Source: Anas platyrhynchos (Eukaryota > Chordata > Aves > Anseriformes > Anatidae). Taken from it: 64,000 nucleotides of DNA. Shown here piece after piece: positions 14,801 to 26,800 of this stretch. How positions within the stretch are numbered: position 1 is the stretch's first letter; each line of letters begins with the position of its first letter. The stretch lies in the NCBI RefSeq assembly GCF_047663525.1, contig NC_092591.1:34753001-34817000 (forward strand), given 5' to 3'. A model generated the notes under the pieces. The model searched no databases. It was not told the origin of the DNA and saw only the letters and a program-made list of their open reading frames with translations. The position numbers were made by a program, and so were the translations under genes.

Positions 14801-17800
14801 TCTGTGGTATTTGATGAACCAGTACATGCTTCAGGAAGTATTTTACTTTCTCTTGCAAAAGAAAACAGGCATTATCCAGTATCAGACACAGACCCTACTT
14901 TGTATGAAAATTCCACTGTAGATGTGGAACCTGTATATGGAAGTAATTGTCAACAATTTGACAATGATATCAAAGTTGATCAGCACCACTGGGGTAAAGT
15001 TCTAGCGCAGAAAGCTTGTACAGAACACACAAATAAAGTTTCAGATGACGCTGATTCTCTGTCATTACCATCATTACCTCTTTGGGATACTGGAAGGTCA
15101 ATTCTGGTTGAAGAGGGACAAATGAGAAAAATACTTAACAGAAATGAGGAACAACTGCATTCAAGTACTGAGGCTAAACAATCTGTAGTAGAGAAAAAGC
15201 AAAGGAAAACAGTAAATAGAGAAGCTGAAAAGCAAACTGCAGTATCTTCAGATTCTACAAGTGAATTAATAGACCCACAAGATGTAACGGATACAGATTT
15301 TCCAGGAGATGTTAACGTGGATCCTGAACACACGTGCGATTCATTTGGTCCAGCAAAGAGCAGAAGCAGTGATCCCAGACAACTGTATCACACTGTTTTA
15401 GGTTTTGAAAAAAGTCCTGCAGATCTGCAAGGCAACTGTCATTATGTGCCTACAGGTGGTGCTAATCCAGGTCAAACAAATACAGATGCTAGAAAATGGA
15501 TTGTACTTTGCAAAAATAATGCAGGTTCAAGTATTGATGCTGATGCAGACAGTTGTTCAACAACAGGAGGTGATACAATGAAGAATGAGACTCTGAAATC
15601 AGAAAGACTGAAGTTTTATTTAATGAATAATGAAACAAACTCCTTAAAATTTTTAACAGAAGACCATGATTTGCCTACGCAAGAATCCAAATTGGTACAA
15701 TTCAGGAGCAAAAGGTCATGGTCTGCTATCCAGAATACAAACAGCTGTACACGAAGTGAACAGAGACCTTACCTACAAAGTCATAGACTATCAGCCCCAG
15801 CTATTGCTGTGTTCTCTGATCTAGATTATACTTCTGAAGCTTCATCTAAGGTAGATCCTTTGTTATATTCTGCATCTAAATCATTACAAGATTTAAATAT
15901 GAGTGTAGAGCCTCCATCACCAACTGAAGATGATCTTCATGGAGTTGAAAGATTTTCAAAGCAGGAATCAAAGAACTTTCTGCAGGTTAAATCTAAACCC
16001 AGATTTCAGCAAAGAATGACACAGACTAAGAAGCTTGCAAACTGCGATCTAAAAAATGTACATTATGCAGCAAGAACCCAAAGCAGCCAGTCTTCAAAAG
16101 ACAGGACTGTTCATTCTCCATCTTTACTGCACACAGCTCACAGCGCTGTGGGTGCAGAAGAAAATACCCATTCAAAGAGCAGTTCTGTAGCTCAGTGTAG
16201 TGAAGGGAGAGCTGAAGAAGCTGGATACCAGCCAGGAACAGATAAGTTTTCACAAGACAATAAAGATGCAATGCATTTTAATTCAAGTGATATCAACCCA
16301 TATATTCATCCGTGGCAACAAGATGAATTGTGCAAGATTGGTTGGAAGCAGTATGTTTTTGGAAGTGCAAGTGATGTGTCTTGCAATCAAATGCCTTTAA
16401 ACCTGGACAGTCGTAAAGTTACGAGATGTTCCAGTGTGGACAATGGACTGAATTCTCAGAATTCTCCTTTTCATTCTCATCTCAGTTCATATGCTACTGC
16501 AAAAGTTTTGTCGAGCACTTTAAGCAGCATTGAAGGCCTTCAAGGATGGGATGTCAGACAAGGCTTCGAATCTGCTTACTCAAGTGACAATACCAAGCAG
16601 TATAGCAATGTATCCATTGAAACACCGAAAACTAACACAGAAAATAACACTGCTGAATTTGAGAATCCTTCAGTGCAGCCTGGTAACTCTGCAATGCAGG
16701 TTGATGAAATTGTACTGTTATATCCTTCTGAGTCAGAAAGGTCTTCTAAAAAATCACCAGGGATTACATGTGAGCAGGGAACACAAACAGTGGCTACAGC
16801 AAGGTATAAAAGGCAGAGAAGACACCAGAGAAGCTACACAGACATTTCTGCCAGAAAGCAGGAAACAAACAGAGATTTACTTCAGCAACATTCTTCTTGG
16901 ACAAGCATGCAGAACCTCTCCATGCACCTGTCACAGCTTATCCAGAACACTTCTGAGCTATTGGGAAACCTCTCCCAACAAAATATTATAGATAATGAAC
17001 AAAATGCCAAAATAAGCCAAAGAAAAACTGAAGAAGGTGCAAAAGCTGCTAGATCGGATAGCTGCACTCAAACTACAGCAGATATAGGCACTCAAACTGA
17101 GACTTTGGAAGAACCTCGAAGTAAACATGAAGAAAAACAAGTGCAGGTAAAAATGGAAAACGAATTAAGGGCAGCTCAAACAGCAGACTGTGATTTGGAA
17201 GGAGTAGTTGCAGATGTAGGTAAGATTCCCAAAAGGAAGGAGGAAACTCTCACTCTTGAAGAAAGAGCACAAGAACAAACAGAGATGAGAAATCTGAACA
17301 ATCCTGACTTCCATGACAGTCTTGACAGCATTTTAGAAGATTCCTTTATGCGTCTGCCTTTCTTACCCAGAGCATCTACTCCAACCTTAGATTTTCAAAA
17401 AACATCATTAAATACACAGCAGAATGCTGCTTTTGCTAGTACCAGAGTTTCATCTGTCACATCATCTTCACTGAGTTCAGGGAAAGATGATTCTTCATGC
17501 ACTGTTGTTAGCAGCCCTACTAATAGCACCTTTCAATCTCCAGCATCTTGTACTCTGGATAAAAGAAGTGTTAATGAACCAGAGGTTCCAGTAGAAAGAA
17601 AACTTCGTTACAAAAATACACTGTTAGTGGATAGGGCCTCCTCTCCTATTCTTACTCTTAGTGCTAGCCCCAAAAGCCAGAATGCTTTCAGTAAGCCTGC
17701 CTGCTCTATTAAGGAACCTTTGGGATATTCCGGTGATGCTTTAAGTCCCCTTCACAGTCAGAGAAAGCAAAGGTCAGGTCTGCAGTCTGGCATAGAACCT

Positions 17801-20800
17801 CACGTGGACAATTTTTCACAGACTGAAACAGATAGCGAATCAAGCACTTCTAGAGACAGCAAGGGTGTAAGAAACACATCTGGAGGTTTCTCAGATAAAA
17901 AAGCAGCCAAAAAGTTTTTAGGAAAGGATGGTTCAGAAGATGTGGAACAACAGCATAGATACACTGTTGGCGCACACACTACAATTTGTGCAAAACGACT
18001 GTATCACTCCAGCAGTATGTTAGAGGTCTCTGGCCATACGGAGGTTTTAACAGGTGATGTTAGAGACTGCAATCCACTGGCACGTTCACTTCGTTGCACG
18101 TACGTCACAGGGGGAGGAAGAGGCTCTTTAGGTGGAATTAGACATGAAAATTATGTTGGTAATTCTGATTCTGCTTTGATTTACAACTACTCACCTCCAA
18201 AATCTGACTTACTTTTTCATCAAAAAAGTAGTGCCACGTGTTTAAGTAAGGCAAACATTAATGAGTCCTCAGAACCTCTGGTAGAAGCATCTTCTCTACA
18301 ATTTCGTGACTTCTGGAAAAATGAAAGCAGCTGCCCTCTCCTCTCTGATATGAGTGATGTGCAAACTTCCTTCCAAGATGACAATACAAGTTCTGTCACA
18401 GAAACTGAATGTGACACTGAAATTCCTCTGAACAAAAATACTTTTGTAAAGCCTTATAGGCCTCGGAGCTACAGTCTTCGTGACTTACCCATACACAATA
18501 AATTCAGCAACTGGTGTGGTGTGAAGGGCAGTCCTCCTCCTTCGTTACTCAGCCTGAGTGGCAGTGTAACTGACTTACAAAGTCAGGCAGAAACTAAGCC
18601 TGGAAGCAAACAAGCAATGGAAATAGAAGGGAAATCCCAGCTGTGTGACAGCAGAAGCAGAGAGATTGAGAGACTTCAGAGAGAACGTGCTCAGATTATG
18701 TCTGGCATACACCTGGATCTGCATCAGCATCCCCTTAGTGTGGAACTGACCGAAGCAAAGCTGAATTACGGCATTGGGGAAACGGACGCGCTGCTGAGGG
18801 TTCTGCAGAGTGGAACTGCAGATGACCTGATGGCCATTCCAGTAAAGCAACAGCTTTATGAAAGGTAAATTACTTAGAGTTGTATTAAGTATTTTGAATT
18901 CATTTCATGTACAACTTCATGCAGGATAAATAATACACAGTAAAGGGCACTTAATCACTTGGTCACACTGAGTGAACTATATGTGAAGAAATAAGTATTG
19001 CAATTGTTTTATATATAGTTAAATAATGCATTCAAAAGAAAATTTAGAGGTTACTTAAAGGAAACAAGGACAAGTATAAGATTCAGTGTAATTCAAATCT
19101 AATGTCACCCCAGTTTTAAAATTTCCAGTAGCTCTAAGAGTGGTCATGCATACCTGGTGACCATGCAAGTGTATTTCATTGACTTACTGCAGTGTAAAAA
19201 TAATCAAAGCATCCTGTTTACACATCTCTTGCTTCTGTGAATAGATGTTGCTGTGTGAATATCCAAAACCAACATGTAAATACCCATAAATACGCAGAAT
19301 GAATTATGAAAAAAATAAGTTCCTAAATTATGATTGGATTATAGAAATGTTTTGGAAGTCGTAACTAAAAAAAAAAAAAAAAAAAAAAAAACAAAACAAA
19401 ACAGGAGGAGCTACATTATTCTTCTTCCTCACTTTTCCTTTTAAGACATTACAAGCCCTAACCAAGACCTTTGTATGCATTTCCTACTGTTATAAAAGCT
19501 GTGAAGTTTCAGAATTTCTGCATCTCTTAGCATGTGACTGAAGGGCGTACCTGCAGGGGGAGTGAACATTATTAGATTCCTATAATTCTTACATTACAAA
19601 GCTACCTAGTATTTAAGGCTTTAAAAAAACAACTGAACAGAAATTGTAACTTTGCAGGGTGCACTTTGTCACTCTAATTGTGTTTCTCTGACAGACACAT
19701 GAGGACTATTGAAACCCTGAGGAAGGAAAGAGAAAAAAGGCTGCAAAGATACCACAGAAGCCGAAGTCTGAGTCCTCAAAAGCATTTCAGTCTGTTGCAA
19801 ACACTGGATGCAAGTCACAGGGATCTAGAGCTCCCTAGCAGACGCCGAGAGTATCTGCAGCAGCTGAGAAGAGATGTGGTGGAAAATACAAGGTAGGGCA
19901 TTAGAAACCTCCCTTTTACCTGATGATTATTAACAGTGCTCGCAATGTGAGTGCATTGATGAGACTCCTGTGGCAGTTGTCTCAGGATACTCAGTTGTCT
20001 CTCAGGAGAAACATGTACCATTATTCAAACATTCATTGAAATCTTCCATCAAGTTTATTTCAGTTTATAACAAGAACCTGATTTATACATATAATATATA
20101 GGAAAGCCAAGGATTCAGTCTCGACTCATTATACACTGTTATATTAGAATCATAGAATCATAGAATATCCTGAGTTGGAAGGGACCCTTAAGGATCATCA
20201 AGTCCAACTCTTGACACCGCACAGGTCTACCCAAGTTCAGACCATGTGACTAAGTGCACAGTCCAATCTCTTCTTAAATTCAGTCAGGCTCGGTGCAGTG
20301 ACCACTTCCCTGGGGAGCCTGTTCCAGTGTGCAACCACCCTCTCTGTGAAGAACCCCCTCCTGATGTCAAGCCTAAATTTCCCCTGCCTCAGCTTAACCC
20401 CGTTCCTGCGGGTCCTGTCACTGGTGTTAATGGAGAAAAGGTCTCCTGCCTCTCGACACCCCCTTACGAGGAAGTTGTAGACTGCGATGAGGTCTCCCCT
20501 CAGCCTCCTCTTCTCCAGGCTGAACAGGCCCAGTGCCCTCAGCCGTTCCTCGTACGTCTTCCCCTCCAGGCCTTTCACCATCTTCGTTGCCCTCCTCTGG
20601 ACACTCTCTAACAGTTTCATGTCCTTTTTATACTGTGGTGCCCAGAACTGCACACAGTACTCGAGGTGAGGCCGCACCAGCGCAGAGTAGAGCGGGACAA
20701 TCACCTCCCTCGACCTACTAGCGATGCCGTGCTTGATGCACCCCAGGACACGGTTGGCCCTCCTGGCTGCCAGGGCACACTGCTGGCTCATATTCAACTT

Positions 20801-23800
20801 GCTGTCTACCATTATATTGTTATATTGTTATTGTTATATTATGTGTGTTTTCTCCCACTTACCTATCCTTACAGAGTTCAAGAACCAAAAAGAAGAAGCA
20901 TTCAGCACCCTTCAGAGATTGAACTGATGCTCAGAGACTATCAGAGGGCACGAGAGGAAACCAAAACAGAGATTGCACGAGCTAGGGACAAACTTCGGGA
21001 GAGAGCTGAGCAAGAAAAAAGACGTATAAGGGAGCAAATATTTTCTCAGTTACAGAAGGTGAGCGTTACAGAGGAAATTTTTTTGCATTGTATACATCGA
21101 TGCATGTTTTTTAAAGAAACTTCTGTGGTTCAGTAATTCTCCTGTTTGACATAATGCATAGAAAAACCAAATAATTAAATCCAAATTTGTGCTTAAAACG
21201 ATCTCAGTAATACTGAATTGATGTACTGTTCATGCTTCTGAAGTACATCTTTCTGGAGCTGTTGTTTCTTGAGCACAATTTTTCTGCAAGAAACTTTTGT
21301 TTTCTCATTGGATCAAGCTTACAGAGGCATCCTGCTGGGCATATGCCCAGTCTTTGGAAAACTTTAAAAAGGTAATCTTGATTTTATTTCAGCATATAGT
21401 TAAACAGAAACGCCATAATTGTTGTTGTTGTTTTGTTTTGTTTTTCCTGTTTCTCTTTTTAGACTGTCCTGTGTATGTGTGTTTAACCTGTACTTTTATT
21501 TCTGCATTTTGTTACCCACTTCGCACTGTCTGAGTGTGTGAATTTTTCATCATTACTCAAGGACAATACCTTGTTGGGAGGTACCTCCTCTGCCCAGTTA
21601 TTGACTATACTTTCATGCCTTAATCTTTGTCACTGCCTGAAAATGCAGCATTAGTCATAGCTGCAGACTTCCTCTCCTCATATGTGCATATGTGGTGAAC
21701 ACTCATTTCATTGCTGTCCACCCTTTAAGGCACCTAGAATTCAGGCATCTCCAGTAGATGACTGGATCTTGCTATTTACTTTAGACCAGATCTTATCTGC
21801 TTCCATATCTGTTGTATGAAACATCAAAGTACTTCAACTATGTTGAAAAACAAAACTTAAAACCACCCTTCAAAGTATAAATCTTCTTGCAGTTCTCAGT
21901 ATTTTCTTATTAAGTAATTTGTTCTTAATCTCTTGGGCTGGCATTGAGTTGTTGCATTGGTTGCAATAAAACCTTCAGTATTTATTAACTACTTTTGACC
22001 GGCAAGTTATGCCAGGCAAAAAGTAACAAATGGGACTAAAAAAAGATCTTTTAAATATTATTTTCCCCTTAAACATCCTAGAATTGGTTTGATAGCTTGG
22101 AATCTTGTAGCTAAAGAACAATGGCAGAGTAATCCAGATTTTCCTAGACTGGTGGGTTTTACATGGTGGTTTGCCCTGTAGGTCATATAATCTTACTGGT
22201 TCAAATGAGCCTGCTTGTTTAATACCTTCTGTATTAAGCAAAAAGCAACAGTGTCTGTCCTGTCAATACACCTTGAAAGAAATCGGACTCCAGCTTATTT
22301 CTCTTTCATCTTTTAGTGCTGTTACTGATTTGACTAGGCGTTGTGCAAGGTAAGATTGTGTAGTTTGATTTGTGGCTCTGTGACATCTATTACAGGAAGA
22401 AGCAAGGCTGAAGACTCTCGCAAGTACAAGCACTTTATGTACAGAATCCAGCCTCAGCCTCTCCTCTGGCCCAACGTCTGGTTACAACAGTAGCAATACT
22501 GCTGCCTATGCTGCCAGTAAACTCAGCAGCTGGGATGGACAGGTGAGAAAGAACTGCCTTGTGAGACTCATGTCTCCTAATGCTTCCACAGTAACAGAGA
22601 GAGAGAACAAGGATAGAAACCTTTTATTCTGATGGTTCATATTCTGTTGCAGCTATCAAGCAGGGCAAGTTTGTGTCAGTAGTGCACAGACGGGTTACAT
22701 GGGGTAGAGTATTACCACATAATTGCCAGAATACAGTGACTCTCATTTTTTCTGAGATTTTTTTTTGTTTGTTTAAATGTAAGAGCCAGTGTGTACTGTT
22801 GACATCAATGCCGCTATCTGTCACGTTTTTAGAAAGAAGGAGCATTTGCTTGTGGTAAACCAGAATCTGGTATTTTCACTGTGCCTCCCTCAATGAAGAA
22901 AGATGCACAGATTGATTTGAGAGTTTGTGTGTGTGTAAAAATGAACTTGTAAAGTACTTTTTAGAGTAGGTACCTATGCTAGCTTGTCACACTTTGTTTG
23001 CTAAACTTCCAGAGTTGAGCTACCCTTTCTTAACCTAATCAAAGGCAAAGGACTTATCCTATGATATAGAGAAAATTACAATCTTGTAAAGCATGTTTGT
23101 TAGGAATATTCCACTTGCTGTGTAATGTTTTATTTTTCCTGGTTCAAACCAAAAGCCCCCATTTCTGCTCTTTCCTAAACCAGGTTTCTTCTGGAAATGT
23201 ATTGCTTTCAAGAGATGCACGAGGTCGTTCAGCTGTTAGAAACAGTCAACTTTATATGTTAGAGCAACTACAGAAGGATTCAACGTTGGGTAAGTAAATC
23301 ATACATTTGCTTATGTCTGAGTTGTATCCCAAAACCTAATGATATTTGTTACTTATGGAAGTCCAAATCTGATTCTAGTATTTTGAGGCTGTCTTTCTAT
23401 TACATGAATTCAGAAAAATACTGTCCACCAGTAGCTAGAGTTTGGAAAAGTAAATGCAGATTTGGTTCTTTTGTTGTTGTAACATAATTGTATAGAGAGG
23501 CTGGGAGGAACATAATTGTATAGAGAGCATGAGGCTAAGGCTGCAAAGAATATAGGACCATACATGCAAGTTGTTATTTTTATTCCCAAAATTCATGTTG
23601 TCTATTCTTCTTCAAATTGTTAGCGTGTATGTGGTTAATAACCTTTAAAGTTGAGTGATGTAAAATATAACTGCGGTGTAATTATCAACACATAGATTGT
23701 CTAGACAAATAATATTGTCAGTCGTTCATCAGGATCGTGTGGATCAGTTGCTGTAATAGAGGGTTTAAATCCCTGTAAACTGCTTAATATTACACCTTCT

Positions 23801-26800
23801 GCAGCAATTTAGTGATTGTTTTCCTCTTTATATTTTCCACTTACAACTTTTTTTTGTCTCCTGCAGAAGCCAGCAGAATTCAGCCACCCCTTCCTTCTAG
23901 TAGCATCAGCTGTAGGTTCACCCATGGATTAACTATTTCAGTCAGCTCCTCTTCAACAAAAGGATACGAAGATTTAGCCAAACATATCTTAGCCAATGCT
24001 ACCACTGAGGTGAGTAAATAAGCACTTTTTGCTTTTTCTTGTACCTCCTACTGGAAGTTGTACTGAAAGTGTGTTGGACAAGACTTACTTTACGCTCCCA
24101 GCTGCTACTTGTTAGGTACAGAGGAGGACACTGATCAGTTTTAAATGTGGAGGAAGGTGAGGCAGGCTGCAACAGTGGAAGAGCAGTTCAGGAGAGTGTT
24201 GCATGTTAGCTGAAATGCATCAGTGAATATGGTGAAACTGCTGAACTGAACTCTTCTAGTTCCCAAGGATTTGTGCAGTGCAGGTTTTATATATCTGTGT
24301 AACCATGTACAACGGTGTAGCCAGAAGGAAAGCATACAAACTTCATGTTTCAGGATAGAAGCACTTGATTTGGAGACATGTGCTTCCTCACTCCCTGTTT
24401 TCTCACAATAGCCTAGGATATTGTATATTAGGCACATATAAATCCTCCTTCAGCAGAGAGCAAGTCAGGCTGTCTCTTACTACTCCCAAAAGACTATTAG
24501 CACTATAACGCTAAGTATTTATTGTAAAGCCAAGTGAGTAGAAGACACTGTAACAGCACGCAAGAGCTGAAGACAATTCATATGACTTTCTCTTACCTCT
24601 ACATTTGTCATTGTTTTCTAAGGTAATGGCAGCATGCTCTCATAACCTGAGGAATCTCTACATGTGCCAAGCAGCAGGTGGTTGGAAGTAAGTTTATGGC
24701 AGGTCTTTATAATGGGAGATTTTTAATGCAATTTACCCTTTTTTGTGCCAAGACTTTTCATTTGTGTTTGACAGATACCAGTGTACAGAAAAAGAGGTGC
24801 TGGTTTACTACAAAGTTTTCCCTTCAGCAACAAAGCATGGATTCTTGGGAGCAGGAGTGATAGAAAGACCTCTCCCATCTGTGTGGGGACTAGTGAGAGA
24901 TCCTGGGAAAAGGCATCTGTATGACAGAACCATCAACACAGCTCGAATACACAAGAAGGTAACCAGCCACATCCAGCTGGGTGAGTACCAACACAACCAA
25001 CTGACCAGCACTATCATTAGGTACTTTCTCAGCTTAGATTGAAATAAGATGTCTCTAACTTTCTTCCTGGTTGACAATTTTTCCAGTTTGAATAAATGAT
25101 TTCATTATTTAATAAGGGAACTTCCCTTTTGCAAGACTTGTTCAAAGTACAGCTTGTATTAAATGGACGCTGCAGCAGTACAGATAGAAGCAGTAGTTTA
25201 AAAGTCAGAAGATCAGTAGAATAAACCTTAAGTAACTTGAAAAAGTAGTATCTTAATGACACATATTGTTTATAGCATATTAACTAGAACAGCTGCAACA
25301 AAGAGTTAAAACGCATTCGTACAGTTAAGGGAAGTTGTGACAAGGTAAAGTTGTCCAAGCCTAATTCCTCCTTTCTTTCTTTCTTGGATGCTTTTTCCAC
25401 AGTGTATTTAGTGACTGATACCTCCCTGTGTTACCTAAAGCAACCCCGGGACTTCTGCTGCATCACTGTAGAAGCCAAAGAGGTAAACTGCCTGTTTTCT
25501 CTAAGTAACTCTTCTAAACTCATGGTTCAAGAAGAGAAGGAAGAGAAGTTAGTGCTGATAATTCCAGAAATGGCAGTGGAAGAAAAAAAGCTATGCTGAT
25601 ATGATACAAGTGATTTATGTATAAAATCCACTTGCAAGTGACAATCATGAATCAAGTCCTATGAGGTAGTAATATAATTGTTACAGCTTATTCTGATCAC
25701 AAACAAACAGGATTCTATGAAAACAAGAGCTTATTTAATAAGTAATATGAGAAATATGTGTCACAGTAAACAAAACATTACTGTCCGTATAAAAAAAAAA
25801 CTCAGTGTCTTCTTTACACTTTCTCACATGCAGGAGAACTTGTCTGTCTTGGCTATTCAGTCTGTCTACGATGCTTCAATGCCTCACCCTTGTAAAGACG
25901 TGGTGAGAGGAGAAATTCTGCCAAGCGCCTGGATACTGGAACCTGATGTAGTGAATGGAAGAGAGATCACCAGAGTTATTTACATGGCACAGGTAGGATT
26001 TTGCAGTATGTCCAACTCTGGATGTGAAAAGCTGTTACATTTCAGAGGTAGGAAGTAACCAAAGATATTTATTTATTTATTTATTTATTTATAAATAAAT
26101 AAATAAATAAGTGTGTGCATATATACACACACACACACACTATAATATATATAAAATACATTAGTATATATATTATATATAGCATAATTTTATGTGTATA
26201 TATATAATGTGTGTGTATATATACACACACAATAGAAATATATATTTAATATTATATTTAATTTTATAATATGTATAATTATATATACACACATATAATA
26301 TATATTATATATATTATATTATTGTATATTGTATTTATTTTATATTTTAATTATATATTATAGAAATATATATTTTATATATTTCTATTATATTGTGTGT
26401 GTATATGTATATATACAAACATGTTATATATATAATTATGCTATATATATAATATATATACTAATATATTTCTATTATGTTGTCTGTGTATGTATGTATA
26501 CACACAGAGCATAGCATAAGACTTGTATTAAGTGACCATAGAATTCACCTCCACCTCATGCCCTGAATTACTGTACATCATGTTAGATACCAGTTTTAAG
26601 ACAGTGCTTTTAAGCACTTCATCCCATGTTTTTACAGCACCTCAACCTGCATCTTTGGACACCAAGGCTCTTCTATAAATGCTTATTTGCAATTTAGTAT
26701 GTTACATTCTCATATGGTGAGCCAGTAGCTTATTCATCCAGTGACAGAGACTGGAGAATCCTGTTCGCATTTTCATCTTGTTATAAACATACATGTACAT

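Noticed and set aside
18865..18868. TAA at 18866 as the STARD9 stop
   Set aside because: It lies in the donor GTAAAT; the next exon continues in phase and the START domain follows.
20246..20721. Plus-strand frames of 60-121 codons
   Set aside because: Reverse complement of the CR1 reverse transcriptase reading frame.
22171..22353. Possible extra STARD9 exon before 22396
   Set aside because: The exons at 21058 and 22396 join in phase 0 and match the expected protein directly; an exon here is not needed.
26329..26514. 61-codon Tyr/Ile-rich frame
   Set aside because: Product of the TATA/TGTA microsatellite block.
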